A program made the translations under genes and the position numbers. 64,000 nt of DNA, from NCBI RefSeq assembly GCF_004193175.1, contig NZ_SAUH01000001.1, positions 4,931,501 to 4,995,500 of the forward strand, read 5' to 3'. Shown here one piece after another: positions 1 through 8,439 of the stretch (the stretch's first letter is position 1; each line of letters starts with the position of its first letter). A model generated the notes under the pieces. The model saw only the letters and a program-made list of their open reading frames with translations. It was not told the origin of the DNA and searched no databases. Source of the DNA: Streptomyces sp. RFCAC02 (lineage in GTDB: Bacteria; Actinomycetota; Actinomycetes; Streptomycetales; Streptomycetaceae).

Positions 1-1
1 C

Positions 2-493
2 TACCTCTACCAGGGCGAGGAACGCGGCCTGCCCGAGGCGGAGATCCCCCTCGACCGCATCGTCGACCCGATGCACCGGCGGTCCGGCGGCGTCGACCCG
101 GGGCGCGACGGCTGCCGCGTCCCCCTGCCCTGGGAGGGCAGCGCCCCGCCCTACGGCTTCGGCGGCGCGGCGACCTGGCTGCCCCAGCCCGGCGACTGGG
201 CGCCGTACACCGCCGAACGGCAGGACGCCGACCCCGACTCCATGCTCAACCTCTACCGCACCGCCATCCGGCTGCGGAACGGCAGGACCGGCCGGGACGA
301 TCCCGCGCTCACCTGGCTCGACGTCCCCGACGGCGCGCTGGCGTTCGCGTGCCCGGACGGCCTGGTCTGCGTGGTCAACCTCGCCGCCGAGCCGGTGGCG
401 CTGCCCGCTCACGCGGCTGTCCTGCTCAGCAGCGCTCCCCTGGACGGAACGGGTCTGCTGCCGCCGGACACGGCGGTCTGGCTGCGGAGCTGA
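2..493 (+). CDS. Alpha-glucosidase (GH13), C-terminal part, truncated by window edge
   Basis: The frame is open from the left edge and ends at TGA 491-493; the N-terminal catalytic barrel lies outside the window. The visible part begins with YLYQGEERGL, the conserved barrel-end motif of GH13 oligo-1,6-glucosidases and alpha-glucosidases. A loop with PLPWEG follows, then W-L-P-Q with a polar stretch, and then a small beta domain (about the last 70 residues, 'ALAFACPDGLVCVVNL') typical of the C-terminal domain of these enzymes. Its role would be hydrolysis of terminal alpha-glucosidic bonds in maltose or isomaltose-type oligosaccharides, probably in the cytoplasm after ABC uptake. A strong hairpin terminator follows at 507-548. 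Substrate specificity cannot be told from this fragment. Confidence 0.85.
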   Translation, partial: YLYQGEERGLPEAEIPLDRIVDPMHRRSGGVDPGRDGCRVPLPWEGSAPPYGFGGAATWLPQPGDWAPYTAERQDADPDSMLNLYRTAIRLRNGRTGRDDPALTWLDVPDGALAFACPDGLVCVVNLAAEPVALPAHAAVLLSSAPLDGTGLLPPDTAVWLRS

Positions 494-506
494 CCCGTCC
501 GCCACG

Positions 507-548
507 CGTGCCCCGCGCCCCCTGCCGCCGCACAAGGCGCGGGGCACG
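507..548. terminator. Rho-independent-type hairpin after the alpha-glucosidase
   Basis: A perfect 13-bp inverted repeat (507-519 and 536-548) with a 16-base loop lies 14 bases after the stop codon. No U-tract follows, which is usual for Streptomyces terminators. Confidence 0.75.
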
Positions 549-561
549 TCCCGTCCCTGCC

Positions 562-567
562 TAAGCT
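562..567 (+). promoter_or_regulatory. -10 element TAAGCT, leaderless start of the CobW gene
   Basis: TAAGCT fits the TAnnnT consensus and ends exactly 6 bases before the ATG at 574. No purine-rich ribosome binding site lies between, so the transcript probably begins at or next to the A of the start codon. Confidence 0.5.
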
Positions 568-573
568 GGGGCC

Positions 574-1698
574 ATGTCCGTCCCGACCACCGACAGCGGC
601 GCCGGCGCAGCCGTTCCGAGCACCGGCCGCATCCCCGTCGTCGTCCTCACCGGATTCCTCGGCAGCGGGAAGACGACGCTCCTCAACCACCTGCTGCGCA
701 ACCGGGCCGGCGTCCGCATCGGCGCGGTCGTCAACGACTTCGGCGACATCCCGGTCGACGCGCTGCTGGTCGCGGGCCAGGCGGACGCCATGGCGACCTT
801 CGGGAACGGCTGCCTGTGCTGCGCGGTGGACACCGAGGACCTCGACCTGGCGCTGGAGCGCCTCAGCGCTCCCGAGGCCGGCATCGATCTGATCGTCGTG
901 GAGGCGAGCGGCCTGGCCGAGCCGGCCGCCCTCGTCCGGATGATCCTCGCCGGCGACGCGCCCCGCACCGTCTACGGCGGCCTCGTCCACGTGGTCGACG
1001 CGGGCGAGCCGGACCGCGCCGGGCACCCGGGCTTCGCCGACCTGATCGTCCTCAACAAGACCGACCGTGTGGGCGCCGGGCGGCGCGACGCGCTCGTCAC
1101 CGCCCTCCGGGAGGCCGCGGGCGGCACGCCCGTCGTGGCCGTCGAGCACGGGCGGATCGACCCCCGGCTGCTCCTCGACCCGGAGGCGGCGCCCGCGCCC
1201 GAGCGCGGCGCGCGGCAGCTCTCGTTCGCCGACCTCGTCGCCGGCGACCCCGACGACCATGCGCACGGACACGGCACGGACCACGCAGGCCACCCGCACG
1301 AGGCGTACACCGCGGTGTCGTTCCGCACGGAGCGGCCGCTCGTCCCCGCGGCCCTGATGCGCTTCCTCGACACCCGGCCCGAGGGCCTGTACCGGATCAA
1401 GGGGCACGTGTCGTTCGGGCCGCCCGGGGCGGACGGCGGCGGCGGACGCTACCTCGTGCACGCAGTCGGCCGCTTCGTGCGCTTCTACCCGTCCGTCCCC
1501 GCCGCGGGCGGCGACGACCCGACCGCGCTCGTCCTGATCGGCGCCGGCATCGACGGCGACGGCCTCCTCGCGCGCCTCGACGCCTGCACCGCGACCGGGG
1601 AGGACGCCGACGGGCCGCAGAGCGAGGGGATCATGGCGGTCCTCCGCTTCACGGACACCCCCGACGACACCGGCGGCGACCCCGCGGCGGCCCGCTGA
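574..1698 (+). CDS. CobW/COG0523-family GTP-binding metal protein
   Basis: A 374-residue GTPase of the CobW/COG0523 (G3E) class, which deliver or insert metals such as zinc or cobalt. Seen: the G-loop GFLGSGKTT near residues 27-35, the GCLCC metal-binding motif (CxCC) near residue 80, an NKTD-type guanine specificity motif (LNKTDR), a His-rich linker (DDHAHGHGTDHAGHPH) near residues 228-243, and a C-terminal CobW domain with the 'EGLYRIKGHVSF' block. The CxCC and His cluster favour zinc or a similar metal over cobalamin synthesis; no cobalamin genes are nearby. It lies convergent with parC, only 19 bases apart. A candidate leaderless promoter sits immediately upstream. I could not identify a Zur box. 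The family is certain, the metal is not. Confidence 0.9.
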   Translation: MSVPTTDSGAGAAVPSTGRIPVVVLTGFLGSGKTTLLNHLLRNRAGVRIGAVVNDFGDIPVDALLVAGQADAMATFGNGCLCCAVDTEDLDLALERLSAPEAGIDLIVVEASGLAEPAALVRMILAGDAPRTVYGGLVHVVDAGEPDRAGHPGFADLIVLNKTDRVGAGRRDALVTALREAAGGTPVVAVEHGRIDPRLLLDPEAAPAPERGARQLSFADLVAGDPDDHAHGHGTDHAGHPHEAYTAVSFRTERPLVPAALMRFLDTRPEGLYRIKGHVSFGPPGADGGGGRYLVHAVGRFVRFYPSVPAAGGDDPTALVLIGAGIDGDGLLARLDACTATGEDADGPQSEGIMAVLRFTDTPDDTGGDPAAAR

Positions 1699-1717
1699 CC
1701 GGGCCGCCGCGCCGCGC

Positions 1718-4165
1718 TCACACCGGACCCGCGACCACCGCCACGACCTTGCCGAGCGGCGCGCCCGAGCCGTCCCGGCGCGGGTCGGGCTCCGGCAGCT
1801 CCAGGGGTGAGCCGCCCGCCGTCGCGGCCCGCGCAGGCGCCGCGCCGGCCCAGGCGAACGTCAGCCGCTCCTCGCCCTTCAGGAACCGCTGGCAGCGCAC
1901 GCCGCCCGTCGCGCGCCCCTTGCGCGGGTACTGGTCGAACGGCGTCAGCTTCGCCGACCCCAGCGAGTCGTCCAGGGTCCCGCTGCCGCCGGCCACCGTG
2001 AACACGACGGCCTCCCCCGCGGGATCGACCGCGGTGAACGACAGGACCTTCGCCCCCTCGCCCAGCTTGACGCCCGCCATGCCGCCCGCCTGCCGGCCCT
2101 GCGGCCGCACCTGCGCCGCCTGGAACCGCAGCAACTGCGCCTCGTCCGTGATGAAGACGAGGTCCTCCTCACCCGTGCGCAGCTCGACCGCGCCCACCAG
2201 GCGGTCGCCCTCCCGCAGGGCGATGACCTCCAGCTCCTCCTTGTTCGCCGGGTAGTCGGGCACGACGCGCTTCACGACGCCCTGCTCGGTGCCGAGGGCG
2301 AGCCCGGGGGAGGACTCGGACAGCGTCGTCAGGCAGAGGACCGTTTCGTCGGGCCGCAGCGACAGGAACTCCGACAACTGGGCGCCGCCCGCCAGGTTCG
2401 GCATGGCGGGGGTCTGCGGGAGCTGCGGGAGGTCGATGACCGACAGGCGCAGCAGCCGGCCCGTCGAGGTGACCGCGCCGATCTCGGCCCTGGTCGTGGT
2501 GGCGACGGCCGACACGATGACGTCGTGCTTCGTCCGCTTGGCGCGCGGCTCGCCGCCCGCCGTGTCGTCCACCGTGCGCGCGAGGAGACCGGTGGAGGAC
2601 AGCAGCACGCGGCACGGGTCGTCGGAGACCTCCAGCGGTACGGCCTCCGCCGTCGCCCCGTCCGACTCGACCAGGACGGTGCGGCGCGGCGTCCCGTACT
2701 TCTTGGCGACCTGCGCCAGCTCGGCGGAGACGAGCTTGCGCAGCTCGCTGTCCGACTCGAGGATGCGGGTCAGCTCGTCGATCTCGGCGGTGAGCCGGTC
2801 CCGCTCGGCCTCCAGCTCGATCCGGTCGAACCGCGTGAGACGGCGCAGCGGCGTGTCGAGGATGTACTGGGTCTGGATCTCCGACAGGCCGAACCGGCCG
2901 ATCAGGGCCTCCTTGGCCGCCGCCGCGTTGTCGCTGGAGCGGATCAGGCGGATGACCTCGTCGATGTCGAGGAGCGCCACGAGCAGGCCCTCGACCAGGT
3001 GCAGCCGGTCGCGCCGCTTCCCCCGCCGGAACTCGCTGCGCCTGCGGACGACCTGCAGCCGGTGGTCCACGTAGACCTCGAGCAGCTCCCTCAGACCGAG
3101 CGTCAGCGGCTGCCCGTCGACGAGCGCGACGTTGTTGATGCCGAAGGTCTCCTCCATGGGCGTCAGCTTGTAGAGCTGCGCGAGGACCGCCTCGGGGTTG
3201 AAGCCGTTCTTGATCTCGATGACGAGCCGCAGCCCGTGCTCGCGGTCGGTGAGGTCCTTGACGTCGGCGATGCCCTGCAGCCGCTTGGCGTTGACCAGGT
3301 CCTTGATCTTGCCGATGACCTTCTCCGGGCCGACGGTGAACGGCAGCTCCGTCACCACGAGACCCTGGCGGCGGGCCGTCACCTTCTCCACGGCCACGCT
3401 CGCCCGCATGCGGAACACGCCGCGCCCGGAGGCGTACGCGTCGCGGATGCCGTCGAGCCCCACGATCTGCCCGCCCGTCGGCAGGTCGGGTCCGGGGACG
3501 AACCGCATCAGCGTGGCGAGGTCGGCGTTCGGGTGGCGGATGAGGTGCCGCGCCGCCGCGATGACCTCGACCAGGTTGTGCGGCGGCATGTTGGTGGCCA
3601 TGCCGACGGCGATGCCGCTCGACCCGTTCACCAGGAGGTTGGGGTAGGCCGCCGGCAGGGCCAGCGGCTCCTGCTCGCTGCCGTCGTAGTTGGGGACGAA
3701 GTCGACGGTGTCCTCGTCGATCGACTCCACCATCAGCCCGGCCGCCGGCGCGGAACGGCACTCCGTGTACCGCATGGCGGCGGGCGGGTCGTCGTTGCCG
3801 AGGGAGCCGAAGTTGCCGTGGCCGTCGACCAGCGGCAGGCGCATGGAGAACGGCTGCGCCATCCGCACCAGGGCGTCGTAGATGGCGCTGTCGCCGTGCG
3901 GGTGGAGCTTGCCCATGACCTCGCCGACGACCCGGGCGCACTTCACGTAGCCGCGGTCGGGACGCAGGCCCATGTCGTGCATCTGGTAGAGGATGCGCCG
4001 GTGGGCCGGCTTGAGGCCGTCGCGCGCGTCGGGCAGGGCGCGCGAGTAGATCACCGAGTAGGCGTACTCCAGGAAGGAGCCCCGCATCTCCTCGACCACG
4101 TCGATGTCGAGGATGCGCTCCTCGAACTCCTCCGGCGGCGGGGTTTTCGAACTACGGCGGGCCAT
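1718..4165 (-). CDS. parC: DNA topoisomerase IV subunit A (GyrA-like)
   Basis: An 815-residue type IIA topoisomerase A subunit, which cuts and rejoins DNA during chromosome decatenation with its ParE partner (not in the window). Seen: the N-terminal winged-helix/tower region with the quinolone-resistance segment GKLHPHGDSAIYDALVRMAQ (residues 85-104), catalytic Tyr133 in AAMRYTECR, the coiled-coil region around residues 420-480 ending in a conserved breakage-rejoining core, and a C-terminal beta-pinwheel. The pinwheel lacks a clear GyrA-box (QRRGGKG), which supports ParC over GyrA. Start ATG 4163-4165 gives MARRSSKTPP, usual for actinobacterial ParC. Divergent from the M16 peptidase operon. 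Confidence 0.92.
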   Translation of the reverse strand: MARRSSKTPPPEEFEERILDIDVVEEMRGSFLEYAYSVIYSRALPDARDGLKPAHRRILYQMHDMGLRPDRGYVKCARVVGEVMGKLHPHGDSAIYDALVRMAQPFSMRLPLVDGHGNFGSLGNDDPPAAMRYTECRSAPAAGLMVESIDEDTVDFVPNYDGSEQEPLALPAAYPNLLVNGSSGIAVGMATNMPPHNLVEVIAAARHLIRHPNADLATLMRFVPGPDLPTGGQIVGLDGIRDAYASGRGVFRMRASVAVEKVTARRQGLVVTELPFTVGPEKVIGKIKDLVNAKRLQGIADVKDLTDREHGLRLVIEIKNGFNPEAVLAQLYKLTPMEETFGINNVALVDGQPLTLGLRELLEVYVDHRLQVVRRRSEFRRGKRRDRLHLVEGLLVALLDIDEVIRLIRSSDNAAAAKEALIGRFGLSEIQTQYILDTPLRRLTRFDRIELEAERDRLTAEIDELTRILESDSELRKLVSAELAQVAKKYGTPRRTVLVESDGATAEAVPLEVSDDPCRVLLSSTGLLARTVDDTAGGEPRAKRTKHDVIVSAVATTTRAEIGAVTSTGRLLRLSVIDLPQLPQTPAMPNLAGGAQLSEFLSLRPDETVLCLTTLSESSPGLALGTEQGVVKRVVPDYPANKEELEVIALREGDRLVGAVELRTGEEDLVFITDEAQLLRFQAAQVRPQGRQAGGMAGVKLGEGAKVLSFTAVDPAGEAVVFTVAGGSGTLDDSLGSAKLTPFDQYPRKGRATGGVRCQRFLKGEERLTFAWAGAAPARAATAGGSPLELPEPDPRRDGSGAPLGKVVAVVAGPV

Positions 4166-4258
4166 CGCGGCGCGGGCTCCTTCGTACGGATGGACGGGTG
4201 CGGACGCGGACCATTGTGGACCGCCCCTCCGACAACCGGGAACTTCACACAGCCCGGC

Positions 4259-4276
4259 TCACCTTGCATAAGGTGA
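4259..4276. repeat. 7-bp perfect palindrome in the parC / M16 intergenic region
   Basis: TCACCTT-GCAT-AAGGTGA is a perfect inverted repeat with a 4-base spacer, between divergent parC and the M16 operon. It overlaps a plausible -10 (GCATAA) placed after TTCACA at about 4244. It could be a repressor operator or part of the promoter; the regulator is unknown. Confidence 0.45.
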
Positions 4277-4310
4277 CAGCAGATCCGAGCCGTCCGAGAG
4301 AAGGGACCTC

Positions 4311-5678
4311 ATGCCCATGGGCCACACGGCCACCCCGCAGGATACCGTCGGCGGGCTCACCGCTACCGAGCACAGGCTGGCCAACGGGCTGCGCGTGGTG
4401 CTCTCCGAGGACCATCTCACCCCGGTCGCCGCCGTGTGCCTGTGGTACGACGTCGGCTCGCGCCACGAGGTCGCGGGCCGCACCGGCCTCGCGCACCTCT
4501 TCGAACACCTGATGTTCCAGGGCTCGCAGCAGGTCGAGGGCAACGGCCACTTCGAACTGGTGCAGGGCGCCGGCGGTTCACTGAACGGCACCACCAGCTT
4601 CGAGCGCACCAACTACTTCGAGACCATGCCGGCCCACCAGCTCGAACTCGCCCTGTGGCTGGAGGCCGACCGCATGGGCACCCTCCTGACCGCGCTGGAC
4701 GACGAGTCGATGGAGAACCAGCGCGACGTCGTGAAGAACGAGCGCCGCCAGCGGTACGACAACGTGCCCTACGGCACCGCGTTCGAGCGGCTCACCTCCA
4801 TGGTGTTCCCCGACGGCCACCCGTACCACCACACGCCCATCGGGTCGATGGCCGACCTGGACGCGGCCTCCCTCGAGGACGCGCGGGAGTTCTTCCGCAC
4901 CTACTACGCGCCGAACAACGCGGTGCTCGCCGTCGTCGGCGACATCGACCCGGAGCGGACGCTCGCCTGGATCGAGAAGTACTTCGGCACCATCCCCGCG
5001 CACGACGGGAAGCGCCCGCCGCGCGACGGCACCCTGCCGGACGTGATGGGGGAGGAGGTGCGCCGGCTCCTGCGCGAGGACGTCCCGTCGCGCGCCCTGA
5101 TGTCCGCCTACCGGCTGCCGCACGACGGCACCCGCGAGGCCGACGCCGCGGACCTCGCGCTGACCGTCCTGGGCGGCGGCGAGTCCTCCCGGCTGCACAA
5201 CCGGCTCGTCCGCCACGACCGCACCGCCGTCTCGGCCGGGTTCGGCATGCTGCGGCTCGCCGGCGCGCCGTCGATGGGCTGGCTGGACGTCAAGGCGTCG
5301 AGCGGCGCGGAGGTCGCCGACATCGAGCGCGCCGTGGACGAGGAGCTGGCCCGCTTCGCCGAGGAGGGGCCGACGCCCGCCGAGATGGAGCGCGCGCAGG
5401 CCCAGTTGGAGCGGGAGTGGCTCGACCGCCTCGCGACCGTCGGCAGCCGCGCCGACGAACTGTGCCGCTACGCCGTGCTGTTCGGCGACGCCCAGCTCGC
5501 CCTGACCGCGGTCGGCCGCATCCTCGAGGTCACGCCGGAGGAGGTGCGCTCGCTCGCCCGGGCCCGCCTGCGCCCGGACAACCGCGCCGTCCTCGTCTAC
5601 GAACCGGACCCCGGCGCCGCGGACGACGCGGCCACCGGGACCGAGACCGCGCAGCCCGAGGAAGGGGCGGACCAGTGA
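4311..5678 (+). CDS. M16 family zinc metallopeptidase (catalytic subunit)
   Basis: A 455-residue M16B-type (processing-peptidase-like) metalloendopeptidase. Seen: the inverted zinc motif HxxEH as HLFEH (residues 62-66), a downstream Glu ligand candidate in VVKNERRQR (E144), the two-lobe arrangement with NNAVLAVVGDID closing the first lobe, and the C-terminal inactive lobe. A purine-rich AGAAGGGA precedes the first ATG; a second ATG two codons downstream is also usable. The stop overlaps the start of the next gene by 4 bases (GTGA), so the two are co-translated. No signal peptide is seen, so it probably acts in the cytoplasm. Partner and substrate are unknown; M16B enzymes commonly work as pairs in which only one subunit has the zinc motif. 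Confidence 0.9.
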   Translation: MPMGHTATPQDTVGGLTATEHRLANGLRVVLSEDHLTPVAAVCLWYDVGSRHEVAGRTGLAHLFEHLMFQGSQQVEGNGHFELVQGAGGSLNGTTSFERTNYFETMPAHQLELALWLEADRMGTLLTALDDESMENQRDVVKNERRQRYDNVPYGTAFERLTSMVFPDGHPYHHTPIGSMADLDAASLEDAREFFRTYYAPNNAVLAVVGDIDPERTLAWIEKYFGTIPAHDGKRPPRDGTLPDVMGEEVRRLLREDVPSRALMSAYRLPHDGTREADAADLALTVLGGGESSRLHNRLVRHDRTAVSAGFGMLRLAGAPSMGWLDVKASSGAEVADIERAVDEELARFAEEGPTPAEMERAQAQLEREWLDRLATVGSRADELCRYAVLFGDAQLALTAVGRILEVTPEEVRSLARARLRPDNRAVLVYEPDPGAADDAATGTETAQPEEGADQ

Positions 5679-7072
5679 CCGAGCACGCCACTCCGACACC
5701 GAGCATGGACCTGCACCCCCGCCCCACCGCGGGCGAGCCGACGCCCTGGGCGTTCCCGGCGCCGGACCGCGGCACCCTCCCCAACGGGATGGCCGTCCTG
5801 CGCGTCCACCGCCCCGGCCAGCAGATCATCGCCGTCGAGATCAACCTGCCCGCGCCGCTGGCGGCCGAGCCCGCCGGGCAGGAGGGCGTGGCCACGATCA
5901 TGGCCCGCGCGTTCGCCGAGGGCACCGACCGGCACACGGCCGAGGAGTTCGCCGCCGAGCTGGAGCGCTGCGGCGCCACCTTCGACGCCCACGCCGACCA
6001 CCCCGGCGTGCGGGTCTCCCTGGAGGTGCCCGCCTCGCGCCTGACGAACGCGCTGCGCCTCGTCGCGGACGCCCTGCGCGCCCCCGCGTTCCCCGAGCAC
6101 GAGATCGAACGCCTCGTCCGCAACCGCCTCGACGAGATCCCCCACGAACTGGCCAACCCGGCCCGCCGTGCCGCGATGGCGCTGTACGACACGCTGTTCC
6201 CGGCCGAGTCGCGCCTCTCCCGGCCGCGCCAGGGCACGGCGGAGAGCGTCGAACGCGTCGACGCCAAGGCGGTGCGGGCGTTCTACGAGGCCCATGTCCG
6301 CCCGGCCGGCGCGACGGCCGTCGTGGTCGGCGACCTGACCGGCATCGACCTCGACGCCGTGCTGGCCGACACCCTCGGCGCGTGGTCCGGGCAGCCGGCC
6401 GCCGAGCCCGTGTGGGAGCCGGTCACCGCGGACGACACCGGGCGCGTCGTCATCGTGGACCGGCCCGGCGCGGTGCAGACGCAGCTGCTGATCGCGCGGA
6501 CGGGACCCGACCGCCACGACCCGGTGTGGGCCGCGCAGCGGCTCGGCATCTACTGCCTCGGCGGCACGATCACCTCGCGCCTCGACCGGGTGCTGCGCGA
6601 GGAGAAGGGCTACACGTACGGCATCCGCGCGTTCGCCCAGGTGCTGCACTCCCCCGCGGACGGCACCGGGCTCGCGCTGCTCGGCATCCGCGGCTCGGTC
6701 GCGACGGACGTGACCGGCCCGGCGCTCGCCGACCTGTGGCAGGTGCTGCGGACGCTGGCCGCCGAGGGGCTGACCGACGACGAGCGGGACGCCGCCGTCC
6801 AGTTCCTGGTGGGCGTGGCGCCGCTCAGCTTCGAGACGTCGGCCGCCGTCGCCGGGACCCTCGCCGACCTCGTGGAGGAGGGGCTGCCGGACGACTTCCA
6901 GGCCCGCCTGTACGCGCGGATGGCGGAGACCGGCACCGTGGAGACCACCGCGGCCGTGGTCCGCGCCTTCCCGCTCGACCGGCTCGTGACGGTGCTGGTC
7001 GGTGACGCGGCGCAGATCGCCGAGCCGGTACGCGCCCTCGGCATCGGCGAGGTCACCGTCATCGGCGGCTGA
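5675..7072 (+). CDS. M16 family peptidase-like protein lacking the zinc motif (partner subunit)
   Basis: 465 residues, starting at GTG 5675 inside the stop codon of the preceding M16 gene. It has the M16 fold signature, including the C-terminal R/Y substrate-binding block SRLDRVLREEKGYTYG, but where HxxEH should be the sequence reads GVATIMARAF. It therefore cannot bind catalytic zinc in the usual way. By analogy with bacterial M16B heterodimers and mitochondrial processing peptidase, it probably forms the non-catalytic half of a dimer with the gene upstream. A hairpin terminator at 7088-7119 ends the operon. Confidence 0.88.
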   Translation: MTEHATPTPSMDLHPRPTAGEPTPWAFPAPDRGTLPNGMAVLRVHRPGQQIIAVEINLPAPLAAEPAGQEGVATIMARAFAEGTDRHTAEEFAAELERCGATFDAHADHPGVRVSLEVPASRLTNALRLVADALRAPAFPEHEIERLVRNRLDEIPHELANPARRAAMALYDTLFPAESRLSRPRQGTAESVERVDAKAVRAFYEAHVRPAGATAVVVGDLTGIDLDAVLADTLGAWSGQPAAEPVWEPVTADDTGRVVIVDRPGAVQTQLLIARTGPDRHDPVWAAQRLGIYCLGGTITSRLDRVLREEKGYTYGIRAFAQVLHSPADGTGLALLGIRGSVATDVTGPALADLWQVLRTLAAEGLTDDERDAAVQFLVGVAPLSFETSAAVAGTLADLVEEGLPDDFQARLYARMAETGTVETTAAVVRAFPLDRLVTVLVGDAAQIAEPVRALGIGEVTVIGG

Positions 7073-7087
7073 CCCGCCGCCGCCCGC

Positions 7088-7119
7088 ACGGCCCCGCGTC
7101 CTCCCGGGCGCGGGGCCGT
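7088..7119. terminator. Hairpin terminator of the M16 operon
   Basis: An 11-bp perfect stem (7088-7098 with 7109-7119) and a 10-base loop, starting 16 bases after the stop codon. Confidence 0.7.
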
Positions 7120-7270
7120 CCCGCGTCGTGCGGCGCGTGAAAAGGGCCGGAAAACATTCCTTCACCAGGGGCGCCATCGGCAAGCGCGGATTCTTGCCAT
7201 ACAGTTCGGGTAAAGAGCCGGCAGCAAATGCGGCAAGGGCTGGCGCCGGTGATGGCAGTGGGGGTTTGTC

Positions 7271-7948
7271 ATGCGTATCTCCGCGCACACGGTATGCACG
7301 GCAATCCGTGATGACATCGTCGGCGGGGTCCTGCCGCCGGGTGCCCGGCTGGCCGAGGAACAGCTCGCCCAGCGGTACGGGGTCTCCCGCGTGCCCGTGC
7401 GCGAGGCGCTGCGGACGCTCGAGTCGGAGGGCTTCGTCGTCTCCCGGCGCCACGCGGGCGCCTGCGTCGCGCAGCCGGGCGACCGCGAGGCGGCCGACCT
7501 GCTCGACATGCGCGCGCTGGTCGAGCCCCTCGGCGCCGCCCGCGCGGCCCAGCGGCGCACGGAGGCGCACCTCAAGGTCCTGCGCGGGCTCGTGCGCCTC
7601 GGGCGCCAGCGCGCGGGCCAGGGGCACGAGGGCGACCTGCGCTCGCTGGCCGACTGGTTCCACGAGACCCTGGCGCAGGCGACGTGCAGCCCCGGTCTCA
7701 CGGCGCTGATGGTGCAGTTGCGGCGGAAGGTGACCTGGCTCTACGCGACGGAGCCGGCGTCGCGCGCCGTGGTCCTGTGGCAGGAGCGCGGCGCGCTCGT
7801 GGACGCGGTCGCACGCGGCGACGCCGAGCGCGCCCGCGCCCTCGCCGCCGCCCAGCTGGACCGGGCCGCCCCCGTCCGCCGCCAGTTCCGCGCGGTGGCC
7901 GTGAGAAGCCCGAAACCTGCTGTAAACACGGCGCGCGGACAGATTTAA
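7271..7948 (+). CDS. GntR family transcriptional regulator (FadR/FCD type)
   Basis: 225 residues. The N-terminal winged helix-turn-helix (about residues 5-68) contains the GntR signature 'LAEEQLAQRYGVSRVPVREALRTLESEG'. The C-terminal alpha-helical FCD effector-binding domain (about 75-205) has the WFHETLAQA block that supplies metal/ligand contacts in this subfamily. Start is ATG 7271 after GGGGG. It stands alone between the M16 operon and the oppositely oriented ptsH. Its target and effector are unknown; local proximity to HPr suggests, but does not show, a role in carbon metabolism. Confidence 0.88.
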   Translation: MRISAHTVCTAIRDDIVGGVLPPGARLAEEQLAQRYGVSRVPVREALRTLESEGFVVSRRHAGACVAQPGDREAADLLDMRALVEPLGAARAAQRRTEAHLKVLRGLVRLGRQRAGQGHEGDLRSLADWFHETLAQATCSPGLTALMVQLRRKVTWLYATEPASRAVVLWQERGALVDAVARGDAERARALAAAQLDRAAPVRRQFRAVAVRSPKPAVNTARGQI

Positions 7949-8051
7949 CAGGCGCCGTATAGACCTGGATCACCGGACGGTCAATTCCATTGCCGGATGA
8001 GCCGCCGCAAATAGTCCTGCCCGGAATTACGGGGGGCTTGATCCGTCATTC

Positions 8052-8342
8052 TCAGACGGTTTCCGGAAGCTCCTCCAAACCTTCGGAAACGAGCCGCGCG
8101 AGCCGTTCCACCGCCGCCCGGGCGGCGTCCTCGTCCTCGGCCGGCGACCCGAGCACCACCTCCTCGCCGCGCTCGGCACCGAGCGTCAGCACGGCGAGCA
8201 GCGAGGCGGCGTTCACCGGTTCACCGCCCTTCCTGGCGATCGTCACCGGCACACCGGCGGCGGTCGCGGCGCGCACGAAGATCGAGGCGGGCCGGGCATG
8301 CAGCCCATCGGCCCAGCCGACGGTGACACGGCGTTCGATCAT
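8052..8342 (-). CDS. ptsH: HPr phosphocarrier protein of the PTS
   Basis: 96 residues, near the usual HPr length. The EI-dependent phosphorylation site is His15 in ADGLHARPAS. A canonical regulatory Ser46 segment is not evident: the region reads VNAASLLAVLTLGA, as in actinobacterial HPr. The protein carries phosphate from enzyme I to sugar-specific EIIA domains in the cytoplasm. Neither enzyme I nor an EII is in the window. The gene diverges from the patA-like gene, with 97 bases between them. Confidence 0.93.
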   Translation of the reverse strand: MIERRVTVGWADGLHARPASIFVRAATAAGVPVTIARKGGEPVNAASLLAVLTLGAERGEEVVLGSPAEDEDAARAAVERLARLVSEGLEELPETV

Positions 8343-8427
8343 GCTGTTGCCCTCCGGTGAGGTCGGGGTGGTCGTCCGCTGCCGCGCCGGAGCCCTCGCG
8401 AGCCTCCCGCCCGGTCACGGCCCACCG

Positions 8428-8433
8428 TACGCT
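8428..8433 (+). promoter_or_regulatory. -10 element TACGCT, leaderless start of the GNAT/acyl-CoA synthetase fusion
   Basis: TACGCT (TAnnnT) ends 6 bases before ATG 8440 and no Shine-Dalgarno intervenes. This supports 8440 as the true start rather than codons further upstream in the same open frame. Confidence 0.5.
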
Positions 8434-8439
8434 GAGGCC

